DNA from: Bacillota bacterium
GTDB lineage: Bacteria > Bacillota > Clostridia > Oscillospirales > Oscillospiraceae
Reading direction: 5' to 3'
Assembly (NCBI GenBank): GCA_023406225.1
Contig: JAEXWS010000215.1
Coordinates: forward strand, 1 to 11,930
DNA: 11,930 bases
Every line of letters starts with the position of its first letter. Within the stretch, counting starts at the first letter, position 1. Under the pieces are notes generated by a model. That model saw only the letters and a list, made by a program, of their open reading frames with translations. It made no database searches and was not told the origin of the DNA. Both the position numbers and the translations under genes were made by a program. Shown here in pieces: positions 1-5,840 of this stretch.

Positions 1-332
1 AGGAAGATGACCAGCATCTGCCCGGCCTCTCTCCAAATCTTTTTCAGGTTGCACTGCAGCAGCAGCATGGGAATGCCGATGGGCACCGCCACGCCCCAGA
101 TGATGTCGTCGTACAAGGAGCTGTTCACCGGAAGAATGCCCACGTTGGACAGGACCAATGCGAAGATCAGCGCGATGATCGCTCCGGAGAGCTTAGACGC
201 CCAGGCGTATTTCTGCTCCAGCCAGATGGCCAGCGCCACAGAGACGCACAGGATCGCCAGAAGCGACCACATGTCGTCCGCCGCAACCAGGGATGGCCTG
301 CCTAGGGTTTCCATAAAGAAATTGCTCAGCAT
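1..332 (-). CDS. DUF819-family membrane protein (N-terminal part, runs off window)
   Basis: I recognise the start of a DUF819 (YjcL-like) multi-spanning membrane protein. The translation opens MLSNFFMETLG, gives a hydrophobic helix around residues 22-40 ending in AIWLEQKYAWASKLSG, then a second helix (AIIALIFALVLSNVGILP). The polar stretch NSSLYDDIIWGVAVPIGIP leads to a third hydrophobic segment with LLLQCNLKKIWREAG, which is typical of this family. The family is integral to the membrane and of unestablished function, sometimes called putative transporters. Start ATG at 332-330 is preceded by a GGGAGGAAA ribosome site about 6 nt away. About 110 codons are present and the rest (family length near 380-400 aa) lies left of position 1. 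It is transcribed divergently from ylxM and has a plausible promoter at 398-426. The family call is fairly secure; the substrate is unknown. Confidence 0.8.
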   Translation of the reverse strand, partial: MLSNFFMETLGRPSLVAADDMWSLLAILCVSVALAIWLEQKYAWASKLSGAIIALIFALVLSNVGILPVNSSLYDDIIWGVAVPIGIPMLLLQCNLKKIWREAGQMLVIF

Positions 333-397
333 CTTGTGTTTCCTCCCGTTCCTTCATAATTGACATCGGGCCTGCGCCGCCCGGTGCTCTTGTTCAC

Positions 398-426
398 AGT
401 ATAGTCATATTTGCGCCCCAGCGCAA
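398..426 (-). promoter_or_regulatory. Promoter of the DUF819-family gene
   Basis: On the minus strand TTGCGC (421-426) and TATACT (398-403) are separated by exactly 17 bp, a good sigma-A layout. Transcription would begin near 391 and give a leader of about 60 nt before the ATG at 332. No riboswitch-like fold is evident in so short a leader. Inferred from sequence only. Confidence 0.55.
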
Positions 427-640
427 GCATTCCAACGCATTTTCGTCACTATACTGATAATTCGGGCAATATTTTGACGAATCATAACAATCCGTACATG
501 CCGATATGCAATTTTGTCATATTTCTCTCCGTTTTTTATGCATTTCCACAACAGGTATCTGTTTGTCCGCCTTTCGGAGACACCCTCTTTCCCTCCCGCC
601 GGATTTTTTCTCCGCGGCAGGATTTTTCGCAGGTTTTCCC
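427..640. other. AT-rich divergent intergenic region with no gene
   Basis: Together with the leader segments on either side, this is a gap of about 380 bp between the divergent DUF819 and ylxM genes. It is clearly more AT-rich than the flanking genes and has poly-T runs near 534 and 604. The short open frames on both strands overlap each other, lack ribosome sites and give basic, low-complexity translations, so I see no gene. Two partial repeats of a GGATTTTTTC-like unit lie at about 600-612 and 620-630. Apart from the two promoters nothing functional is evident. Confidence 0.6.
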
Positions 641-669
641 TTGACATTTTCACCGATTTCCTGTAAACT
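641..669 (+). promoter_or_regulatory. Promoter of the ylxM-ffh-rpsP-khpA operon
   Basis: A perfect -35 TTGACA (641-646) is followed after 17 bp by TAAACT (664-669), overlapping a TG at 662-663. It lies 47 bp upstream of the ylxM start, giving a leader of about 40 nt that carries the ribosome site GGAGG at 706-710. This is the best promoter match in the left half of the window. Confidence 0.75.
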
Positions 670-715
670 ATCTCTTGTTGTAAAGGAATAGAACTTTACA
701 GAAACGGAGGCGGGC

Positions 716-1081
716 ATGAAAAATCAGACCTACCGCATGACCATGCTCTACGATTTTTACGGGGAGCTTCTGACGGACCGGCAGAAGGAATTCTTCGACC
801 TCTATTACAATGAGGACCTGTCCCTGGCGGAGATCGCGGAAAACGCGGGTATCTCCCGGCAGGGCGTCCGGGATGTGATCGTCCGGGCGGAGGCCGCCAT
901 GCAGGAGGTGGAGGACAAGACCGGCCTGATCCGCCGGTTTGAGGCCGTCCGCGGCCATCTGGACGCCATCGCCGCCTCCGCGGCCGAGATCAAGACCATC
1001 AATTACCGCCGGTATGAGGATGCGCGCATCACGGAGCTGACGGACCTCATCGCCGGCGAGGCCGCCGCATTGAAGGAATAA
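716..1081 (+). CDS. ylxM: YlxM-family SRP operon DNA-binding protein
   Basis: A 121-residue protein of the YlxM/p13 family (UPF0122), small helix-turn-helix proteins encoded next to ffh in Firmicutes and Mollicutes and thought to modulate SRP biogenesis or expression. The N-terminus has the family pattern LYDFYGELLTDRQKEFFDLY. Residues about 35-60 (LSLAEIAENAGISRQGVRDV) form a sigma-70 region-4-like HTH, followed by the amphipathic helix AEAAMQEVEDKTGL. Length is slightly above the family's usual 105-120 aa. The start is fixed by GGAGG at 706-710, 5 nt before the ATG. The stop lies 3 bp before the ffh start, so the two are surely co-transcribed. Its exact role is not settled even in well-studied species. 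Confidence 0.93.
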   Translation: MKNQTYRMTMLYDFYGELLTDRQKEFFDLYYNEDLSLAEIAENAGISRQGVRDVIVRAEAAMQEVEDKTGLIRRFEAVRGHLDAIAASAAEIKTINYRRYEDARITELTDLIAGEAAALKE

Positions 1082-1084
1082 ACT

Positions 1085-2443
1085 ATGGCATTTGAAGGGC
1101 TTACCGAAAAACTGAATGCAACGTTCAAAAAGCTCCGGGGTAAGGGCCGCCTGACGGAAAACGACGTCCGGGAGGCCATGCGGGAGGTCCGGCTGGCCCT
1201 GCTGGAGGCCGACGTGGGATACAAGGTCGTCAAGGACTTTGTGGCGGCGGTCACGGAGCGGGCCGTGGGCGCGGACGTGCTGGACAGCCTGACCCCCGCC
1301 CAGCAGGTGGTCAAGATCGTGAATGAGGAGCTCACCCGGCTGATGGGCGGCGAAAACGCCCGGATCGCCATGGTGAACAACGGGCCCACCGTGGTCATGA
1401 TGGTGGGCCTCCAGGGCGCGGGCAAGACCACCACCACCGCAAAGCTGGGCGGATTGATGCGCCGGCAGTACACCAAGCGCCCCCTGCTGGCCGCCTGCGA
1501 CGTATACCGTCCCGCCGCCATCGAGCAGCTCAAGGTGGTGGGCGGCCAACTGGACCTTCCCGTGTTCGAACAGGGCCAGGGCGACCCGGTGGAGATCGCG
1601 CAAAACGCCGTCCGCCACGCCAGGGAGCACGGCAGCGACATGGTGTTTCTGGACACCGCCGGACGGCTCCACGTGGACGAGGCGCTGATGGACGAGCTGA
1701 AGCGGATGAAGGCCGCGGTCCACCCCAACGAGATCTTGCTGGTGGTGGACGCCATGACCGGCCAGGACGCGGTGAACGCGGCCTCCGCCTTCGACGAGGC
1801 GCTGGGCATCGACGGCGTGGTGCTCACCAAGCTGGACGGCGACGCCCGGGGCGGCGCGGCCCTCTCCATCCGGGCGGCCACCGGCAAGCCCATCAAGTTC
1901 GCGGGCACCGGCGAAAAGCTGGATATGATCGAGCCCTTCCACCCCGAGCGCATGGCCTCCCGCATCCTCGGCATGGGCGACATGCTCTCCTTTATCGAAA
2001 AGGCCCAGGCGGCCTACGACGAAAAGCAGACCGCCAAGCTGGAGGAAAAGCTCCGCAAAAACCGCTTCTCCCTCCAGGATTATTACGACCAGCTCCAGCA
2101 GCTCCGGGGCATGGGCGATCTCAGCCAGCTCGCCGGGATGATGCCCGGCGGCATGGGCAGGCAGCTCCAGGGCGCGTCCATCGACGAAAAGCAGATGGCC
2201 CATACCGAGGCCATCATCCTCTCCATGACCCCCCTGGAACGGGAAAATCCCCAAATCCTGAACGCCAGCCGCAAGCGCCGCATCGCGGCGGGCTGCGGGC
2301 TGCAGGTGGTGGATGTGAACCGGCTGCTCAAGCAGTTTGAGATGATGCAGCAGCTCACCAAGCAGCTCTCCAAGGGCCGGATGCCCATGGGCGGCATGGG
2401 CGGGCGGATGCACGGCATGGGCCGGAAAAAACGGTTCAAATAG
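1085..2443 (+). CDS. ffh: Signal recognition particle protein Ffh (SRP54)
   Basis: Ffh binds signal sequences of nascent membrane and secreted proteins. With SRP RNA and the receptor FtsY it delivers ribosomes to the translocon as a GTPase. This 452-aa protein is full length for the family. The helical N domain (1-90) is followed by the GTPase G domain with P-loop GLQGAGKTT at residues 108-116, DVYRPAA in the next segment, DTAGR at 190-194 and TKLDGDARGG from 248. The M domain follows, with the RNA-binding segment SMTPLERENPQILNASRKRR and a Met/Gly-rich tail ending RKKRFK. AAGGA lies 7 nt before the ATG. The cognate SRP RNA gene is in the same window at 10064-10207. Identification is essentially certain. 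Confidence 0.98.
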   Translation: MAFEGLTEKLNATFKKLRGKGRLTENDVREAMREVRLALLEADVGYKVVKDFVAAVTERAVGADVLDSLTPAQQVVKIVNEELTRLMGGENARIAMVNNGPTVVMMVGLQGAGKTTTTAKLGGLMRRQYTKRPLLAACDVYRPAAIEQLKVVGGQLDLPVFEQGQGDPVEIAQNAVRHAREHGSDMVFLDTAGRLHVDEALMDELKRMKAAVHPNEILLVVDAMTGQDAVNAASAFDEALGIDGVVLTKLDGDARGGAALSIRAATGKPIKFAGTGEKLDMIEPFHPERMASRILGMGDMLSFIEKAQAAYDEKQTAKLEEKLRKNRFSLQDYYDQLQQLRGMGDLSQLAGMMPGGMGRQLQGASIDEKQMAHTEAIILSMTPLERENPQILNASRKRRIAAGCGLQVVDVNRLLKQFEMMQQLTKQLSKGRMPMGGMGGRMHGMGRKKRFK

Positions 2444-2512
2444 GATATAGATGCTCTCGCATTTATAGATAAACACATCAGATTTTCAAAACATTTTGGA
2501 GGTAACAGAATC

Positions 2513-2752
2513 ATGGTCAAAATCAGACTGCGCCGCATGGGCGCCAAGAAGGCCCCCTTCTACCGCGTTGTGGTGGCCGACTCCCGCTTCCCCCGCGACG
2601 GCCGCTTTATCGAGGAGCTGGGCACTTACAACCCCTGCGTGTCCCCCGCCGAGATCAAGATCGACGCGGAGCGCGCCCAGGCCTGGATCAAGTCCGGCGC
2701 CCAGCCCACCGATACGGTCAGAGCTCTGCTGAAAAAAGTAGAAGTCCTCTGA
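2513..2752 (+). CDS. rpsP: 30S ribosomal protein S16
   Basis: S16 is a small-subunit protein needed for 30S assembly. The 79-aa product starts MVKIRLRRMGAKKAPFYRVV and continues with VADSRFPRDGRFIEELGTYNP, the diagnostic S16 signature; length matches the family (about 80-90). The ATG at 2513 is chosen because the N-terminus is canonical and TGGAGG at 2498-2503 sits 9 nt upstream. An overlapping alternative frame starting at 2496 gives a meaningless product. It lies 69 bp after ffh in an AT-rich spacer with no clear terminator, and 15 bp before khpA, so it is part of the same operon. Confidence 0.98.
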   Translation: MVKIRLRRMGAKKAPFYRVVVADSRFPRDGRFIEELGTYNPCVSPAEIKIDAERAQAWIKSGAQPTDTVRALLKKVEVL

Positions 2753-2767
2753 TCCGGAGGACGGAGC

Positions 2768-2998
2768 ATGAAGGACTTGCTGCTCTACATCGCCAGGAAC
2801 CTCGTGGATGATCCTGACGCCGTCTCTGTTACGGAGGTCCAGGGCGATCAGGAACTGACGTTGGAGCTGCGCGTCGCCCCCGACGACATGGGCAAGGTCA
2901 TCGGCCGTCAGGGTCGTATCGCAAAGGAGATCCGGACCGTGATCCGCTCCTATGCCCAGCGTACCGGCGTGAAGGTTTCCGTCGATATCGTAGACTGA
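2768..2998 (+). CDS. khpA: KH-domain RNA-binding protein KhpA (YlqC)
   Basis: A 76-aa single KH-domain protein that in Firmicutes pairs with KhpB (Jag/EloR) and binds RNA, affecting cell elongation and division. The protein is almost only KH fold: after the helix MKDLLLYIARNLVDDPDAV come strands and the RNA-binding loop GKVIGRQGRIAKEIR (the GxxG is GRQG, about residues 47-50), then RSYAQRTGVKVSVDIVD. Length matches the family (75-80 aa). GGAGG at 2756-2760 lies 7 nt before the ATG. It is the last gene of the first operon segment. In most Firmicutes rimM or ylqD follows directly, but here about 1 kb of repeat and an opposing gene intervene. Confidence 0.95.
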   Translation: MKDLLLYIARNLVDDPDAVSVTEVQGDQELTLELRVAPDDMGKVIGRQGRIAKEIRTVIRSYAQRTGVKVSVDIVD

Positions 2999-3003
2999 AC
3001 GAT

Positions 3004-3062
3004 CCGGGGGGAGCAGTCTCCCCCCGGACGCAGAAAAGGCCCGGGCCATTCGGCCCGGGCCT
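3004..3062 (+). repeat. Two tandem GC-rich hairpins after khpA
   Basis: First hairpin: a perfect 10-bp stem, 3004-3013 with 3018-3027, around the loop CAGT. Second hairpin: an 11-bp stem, 3037-3047 with 3052-3062, around ATTC. Neither is followed by a T tract at once, unlike the near-identical palindrome at 3267-3288. They may protect the khpA 3' end or be a terminator separated from its T tract by the following repeat element. Confidence 0.8.
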
Positions 3063-3069
3063 GAGGCTG

Positions 3070-3098
3070 TCGAAAAAGTGCCGAAGGCACTTTTTCGA
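3070..3098. terminator. Bidirectional terminator-like hairpin
   Basis: A perfect 13-bp stem, TCGAAAAAGTGCC with GGCACTTTTTCGA, around the loop GAA. The A5/T5 runs flanking the GTGCC core make it read as an intrinsic terminator on both strands. It would end khpA transcription on the plus strand and stop minus-strand transcripts from 3448-3894. Confidence 0.6.
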
Positions 3099-3123
3099 AT
3101 AGGCTGCGGCCCGTCGCGCGCAC

Positions 3124-3213
3124 TCACTGTCTGTGTGAGCGGACAGTTCGCACACTTACGGACCGAGATGTATTTTCCCCGACGCACATGTCGTCGGAGA
3201 ACATGGATTTCAT
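3124..3213 (-). CDS. Possible 29-residue peptide within the repeat element
   Basis: Minus-strand ATG at 3213 opens a 29-codon frame beginning MKSMFSDDMCVGENTSRS, with GGAGG (complement of 3224-3228) 10 nt upstream. The ribosome site lies inside the TTCGCGCC/GGCGCGAA hairpin. The product has no recognisable domain. It may be a chance frame in a palindromic repeat, and nothing beyond start, ribosome site and stop supports expression. Confidence 0.15.
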   Translation of the reverse strand: MKSMFSDDMCVGENTSRSVSVRTVRSHRQ

Positions 3214-3263
3214 TTTCTTCGCGCCTCCGGGCGCGAACTCTGCGAGGCTTTTTAGACAGGCTG

Positions 3264-3293
3264 AGACCCGGGCCATTCGGCCCGGGCCTTTTT
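3264..3293 (+). terminator. Intrinsic terminator, second copy of the palindrome
   Basis: CCCGGGCC (3267-3274) pairs with GGCCCGGG (3279-3286) around ATTC, with CC and a T5 run (3289-3293) following. This is the complete version of the palindrome whose other copy at 3038-3062 lacks the T run. It is the probable ancestral terminator of the khpA operon. Confidence 0.7.
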
Positions 3294-3447
3294 CCGTTCC
3301 CCGCCGCCAGTGACGCCGCTCCGGGCGGAGTTTTCGTGAGGCGCATGCCCTGCCGGGCATGATGGAAGGCGCTTTTTCTCCGCGGGCGGGGATACGGGGA
3401 CGGCGGTTTTCGGACCGCCGGTCCCTCCTCCCCGCCTCCACCGGCCG
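3294..3447. other. Intergenic region with two small hairpins, no gene
   Basis: Between the repeat element and the opposing membrane protein gene I see two short hairpins: ATGCCC/GGGCAT at 3345-3360 and CGGCGGT/ACCGCCG at 3401-3420. Neither has a T tract on the minus strand. The open frames crossing it on both strands have no ribosome sites, so no gene is called. Confidence 0.5.
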
Positions 3448-3894
3448 TCAGCGGTCCAGGAGACGGATGACCTCGGAAAGGCCCAGCATCACCGTGCCGA
3501 AAATGGCCGCCGAGACCCACATGCTCCCCGCCTGGAAGATCCCTGCCAGGAAGCCGCCGTAACTGGCCACGACATAAAGGCAGAGCAACAGCCCGATCAC
3601 TCCGCCGCCGATGTAGATGCACATTGCGATCACGCGCAGCGCCCTGCTCACCGGGTTGCGCGCGGGCGACCCGCCCGCGTACCGGCAGATATCCGCCCAC
3701 TCCTCGTCCGTGACCTCCACCGGCGCTTTCCGATAGAATTTCCCATCCTCCGACTCGGGGTACTCCTCGGAATACCCCTTCTCCTCCGGGTCGAACACCT
3801 TTTCCCACAGGCCCAGCTCCACCAGCTTCCGCCCCCGGGCTTCCCGGGTCTTTTTCCTCTGCTCTTCCAGATACGCCGCCACTTTTTCGTTCAT
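3448..3894 (-). CDS. Two-helix membrane protein of unknown function
   Basis: A 148-aa protein I know only as an uncharacterised clostridial type. The N-terminal 80 residues are soluble and charged: EEQRKKTREARGRK, then EEYPESEDGKFYRKAPVEVTDEEW, an acidic/aromatic segment. Two membrane helices follow at about 88-110 (IAMCIYIGGGVIGLLLCLYV) and 124-143, with a short RLLDR tail. Start is taken at the second ATG (3894): the ribosome site GGAGGA at 3906-3901 is 6 nt from it but directly abuts the first ATG at 3900. It has its own extended -10 promoter (3921-3949) and is transcribed against the flanking khpA and rimM genes, so it looks inserted into the SRP/RimM block. No enzymatic motif is visible. 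Confidence 0.8.
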   Translation of the reverse strand: MNEKVAAYLEEQRKKTREARGRKLVELGLWEKVFDPEEKGYSEEYPESEDGKFYRKAPVEVTDEEWADICRYAGGSPARNPVSRALRVIAMCIYIGGGVIGLLLCLYVVASYGGFLAGIFQAGSMWVSAAIFGTVMLGLSEVIRLLDR

Positions 3895-3920
3895 TTCCAT
3901 TCCTCCATGCCGTTTTTTTC

Positions 3921-3949
3921 AGCATACCATGTCCCATTCCATCGCGCAA
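3921..3949 (-). promoter_or_regulatory. Promoter of the two-helix membrane protein gene
   Basis: On the minus strand TTGCGC (3944-3949), 17 bp, then TATGCT (3921-3926) preceded by TGG, an extended -10. It overlaps back-to-back with the rimM promoter (3955-3983), so RNA polymerase at one could hinder the other. Confidence 0.6.
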
Positions 3950-3954
3950 GCCCC

Positions 3955-3983
3955 TTGCCCAACGGGAAAAAACAGGCTATACT
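3955..3983 (+). promoter_or_regulatory. Promoter of rimM-trmD
   Basis: TTGCCC (3955-3960), a 17-bp spacer and TATACT (3978-3983) lie 35 bp before the rimM ATG. This gives rimM-trmD a transcription start independent of ffh, as needed since terminators and an opposing gene separate them. Confidence 0.7.
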
Positions 3984-4017
3984 AAACGCATCAACCAACG
4001 AAAAGGAGCCTCACTCC

Positions 4018-4524
4018 ATGAAATTAGAGACCATCCGCGTGGGCCGCATCGTCAACGCCCACGGCATCAAGGGCGAGGTCCGGGTCCAGCCCGCCGGGAC
4101 GGACCCCTCCCTCCTCACCCGGTTCAAGACCTTTTTGCTGGACGGGCGGCCCGTGGTCCCCACCGCCAACCACGTCCACAAGAGCCTGGTGCTGCTGAAG
4201 CTCCCCGGCGTGGACGACATGAACGCCGCCCTGGCCCTCAAGGGAAAGGACCTCTATGTCCGCCGGGCCGACGCCCATTTGAAGGACGGCGAATTTTTCG
4301 ACGAGGAGCTTTTGGGCATGGACGTGGTGGACGCCGCCACGGGAGAGCGCCTGGGGGAACTGACGGCGGTGGAGAACTACCCCGCCCATCAGGTCTATAC
4401 CGTCCGGGGCGGGAGGGAATACCTGATCCCCGCCGTGCCGGGGGCGTTCATCCAGTCCGTGGACCTGGAGCAAAACCGCATGGAAGTCCACGTTTGGGAG
4501 GGGATGGCCGCCGATGCAGATTGA
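4018..4524 (+). CDS. rimM: Ribosome maturation factor RimM
   Basis: RimM binds S19 and assists maturation of the 30S head and 16S rRNA. The 168-aa product begins MKLETIRVGRIVNAHGIKGEVRVQP, the family's N-terminal beta-barrel signature (GRIVxAHGIKGEV). After GKDLYVRRADAHLKDGEFFDEELLGMDVVD comes the C-terminal PRC-barrel with GELTAVENYPAHQVYTV and REYLIPAVPGAFI. ATG 4018 is chosen because AAGGAG (4003-4008) is 9 nt upstream and homology begins there. The frame is open to an ATG at 3907, but that extension lies across the promoter. The 3' end overlaps trmD by 11 bp, indicating translational coupling. Length is typical (165-180 aa). Confidence 0.97.
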   Translation: MKLETIRVGRIVNAHGIKGEVRVQPAGTDPSLLTRFKTFLLDGRPVVPTANHVHKSLVLLKLPGVDDMNAALALKGKDLYVRRADAHLKDGEFFDEELLGMDVVDAATGERLGELTAVENYPAHQVYTVRGGREYLIPAVPGAFIQSVDLEQNRMEVHVWEGMAADAD

Positions 4525-5260
4525 TATCATGACGTTGTTCCCGGAGTCCGTGGACGCGATGCTGAACGTCAGCATTCTGGGCCGCGCCCAGCAGCGGGGG
4601 CACATCGCCATCCGCACCCACCAGATCCGCCAGTACACCACCAACAAGCAGATGCAGGTGGACGACTATCCCTACGGCGGCGGTCGGGGCGCGGTCATGC
4701 AGGCGGACCCCCTGTACCGCTGCTGGTCCCACATCACGGAGACTTACGGCCCCGGCCGCACCATTTTCATGTCCCCCTGCGGCCGCACCTTCACCCAGGA
4801 GGTAGCCAAAGAGCTGAAGGAGCGGTATGACCACCTCATCCTGGTCTGCGGCCACTATGAGGGCGTGGACCAGCGCTTTATCGACGCCTGCGTGGACGAG
4901 GAGCTGTCCATGGGCGATTTCGTCCTCACCGGCGGAGAGATCCCCGCCATGGCGGTGGCGGACGCGGTATGCCGCATGGTGCCCGGCGTGCTGCCGGACG
5001 CGGAGTGCTTTGAGGAGGAGAGCCACTGGAACGGCCTTTTGGAATACCCCCAATACTCCCGCCCGGCGGAGTGGCACGGCATGGCCGTGCCGGAGGTCCT
5101 GCTCTCCGGGGACCACGGGAAGGTGGCGGCCTGGCGGAAAAAGGAGAGCTACAAGCGCACCATGACCCGCCGCCCGGACCTGTTCGCCAAGTTTGACGAG
5201 AGCCTGCTCACCACCAAGGCGGAGAAAAAGATCCTGGCGGAGGCCAAGGAGGAGCTTTGA
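4514..5260 (+). CDS. trmD: tRNA (guanine-37-N1)-methyltransferase TrmD
   Basis: TrmD methylates G37 next to the anticodon of tRNAs reading CNN codons, using S-adenosylmethionine, and prevents +1 frameshifting. The 248-aa protein matches the family length (about 240-250). Visible motifs are MQIDIMTLFPESVDAML at the N-terminus, DDYPYGGGRGAVMQ, the trefoil-knot AdoMet loop VCGHYEGVDQRF, then DEELSMGDFVLTGGEIPAM, VCRMVPGVL and HWNGLLEYPQYSRP. The ribosome site GGGAGGGG (4497-4504) lies inside the end of rimM, whose stop is downstream of the trmD start. rplS (L19), which usually follows trmD, is not found here. Confidence 0.98.
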   Translation: MQIDIMTLFPESVDAMLNVSILGRAQQRGHIAIRTHQIRQYTTNKQMQVDDYPYGGGRGAVMQADPLYRCWSHITETYGPGRTIFMSPCGRTFTQEVAKELKERYDHLILVCGHYEGVDQRFIDACVDEELSMGDFVLTGGEIPAMAVADAVCRMVPGVLPDAECFEEESHWNGLLEYPQYSRPAEWHGMAVPEVLLSGDHGKVAAWRKKESYKRTMTRRPDLFAKFDESLLTTKAEKKILAEAKEEL

Positions 5261-5273
5261 AAGGAGGCCGCCC

Positions 5274-5804
5274 GTGGCTGGAAGACCCGGTTTTGAAAAA
5301 CGGCAGAATATTTTCCTCGCGGTCGTTTTTTCCGCGTTCCTTGCGGTGGTGCTGTATACGGCGTCCGTCCCGATCGGCGTGGGGGACCACGCCTGCGGCG
5401 GCGCGCTCTACGACTATGAAAGCGGCGAGGCCCTTTTCCCCGCGGAAGTGACCCTCTCCGGCAAACGCAGCTACAGCGCCAATCCCTCCCTGCGCAGTCT
5501 GGAGGGGCGCCTGAGCGTCACGGTGGACGGCCGGGTCTGGTATGACGGCCAGTTTTCCGCGCGGCACCGGGAGGACAGGGACGGGTGGACGCATTTTACT
5601 TACCTGAATCTGGTGAGCACGGGCGGCGTCCTGAGCTCCTATTGGGAGGACGGCCTTTTGTGCCGCCGGGACTATGGGGACCTGGCATTCCCCCTATTGG
5701 GCGGGGACGGCAGATGGTATCTTCTGGCGGCGGCGGAAAAAGGCGGCGCGGACCGGGTGTTCTCCGAAGCCAAAGACGCTCTGGGGCAAGCGGGACCATG
5801 GTAA
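5274..5804 (+). CDS. Single-span membrane-anchored protein of unknown function
   Basis: I do not recognise this 176-aa protein. A GTG start at 5274 is chosen because AAGGAGG (5261-5267) is 6 nt upstream; the frame is open further left but only inside trmD. Residues 1-11 are polar and basic (AGRPGFEKRQ). A hydrophobic helix at about 12-32 (NIFLAVVFSAFLAVVLYTAS) follows, then an extracytoplasmic domain with beta-type segments such as LEGRLSVTVDGRVWYDGQF and GWTHFTYLNLVSTGG. The helix could be a signal anchor, as no good cleavage or lipobox site is seen. It starts 13 bp after trmD and ends in the hairpin 5801-5840, so it is the last gene of the rimM-trmD operon. The product ends GPW and its TAA is in the hairpin stem. 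Confidence 0.75.
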   Translation: MAGRPGFEKRQNIFLAVVFSAFLAVVLYTASVPIGVGDHACGGALYDYESGEALFPAEVTLSGKRSYSANPSLRSLEGRLSVTVDGRVWYDGQFSARHREDRDGWTHFTYLNLVSTGGVLSSYWEDGLLCRRDYGDLAFPLLGGDGRWYLLAAAEKGGADRVFSEAKDALGQAGPW

Positions 5805-5840
5805 AAAGAAGGCCGTCCGGATGGACGGCCTTCTTTTTAC
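5801..5840. terminator. Bidirectional terminator shared by convergent genes
   Basis: A perfect 18-bp inverted repeat (5801-5818 with 5823-5840) around the loop GGAT, with A5/T5 runs at the outer ends so that it works on both strands. The TAA stops of both the plus-strand gene (5802-5804) and the minus-strand DUF4127 gene (5837-5839) are built into its two arms. Confidence 0.93.

Larger units (their letters stand above)
3061..3266. repeat. MITE-like palindromic repeat element of about 206 bp
   Basis: The two ends are imperfect inverted repeats of each other. CTGAGGCTGTCGAAAAAG at 3061-3078 matches the reverse complement of 3248-3265 at about 15 of 18 positions. Inside are a 13-bp hairpin (3070-3082 with 3086-3098), a CTCAC/GTGAG hairpin near 3122-3138, a GACGCACATGTCGTC palindrome at 3181-3195 and a TTCGCGCC/GGCGCGAA hairpin at 3218-3237. 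No transposase is encoded, so it would be non-autonomous. The element sits between two copies of one terminator palindrome (3040-3062 and 3267-3289). Its status as a dispersed repeat is my inference and cannot be tested within this window. Confidence 0.55.

Noticed and set aside
668..2476. Open minus-strand frame of about 600 codons opposite ylxM and ffh
   Set aside because: It is a GC-rich shadow: His/Leu/Gly-rich translation without domains or a ribosome site, while the opposite strand encodes unmistakable YlxM and Ffh.
3907..4017. 37-codon N-terminal extension of RimM
   Set aside because: It crosses the rimM promoter, has no ribosome site, and family homology starts at 4018.
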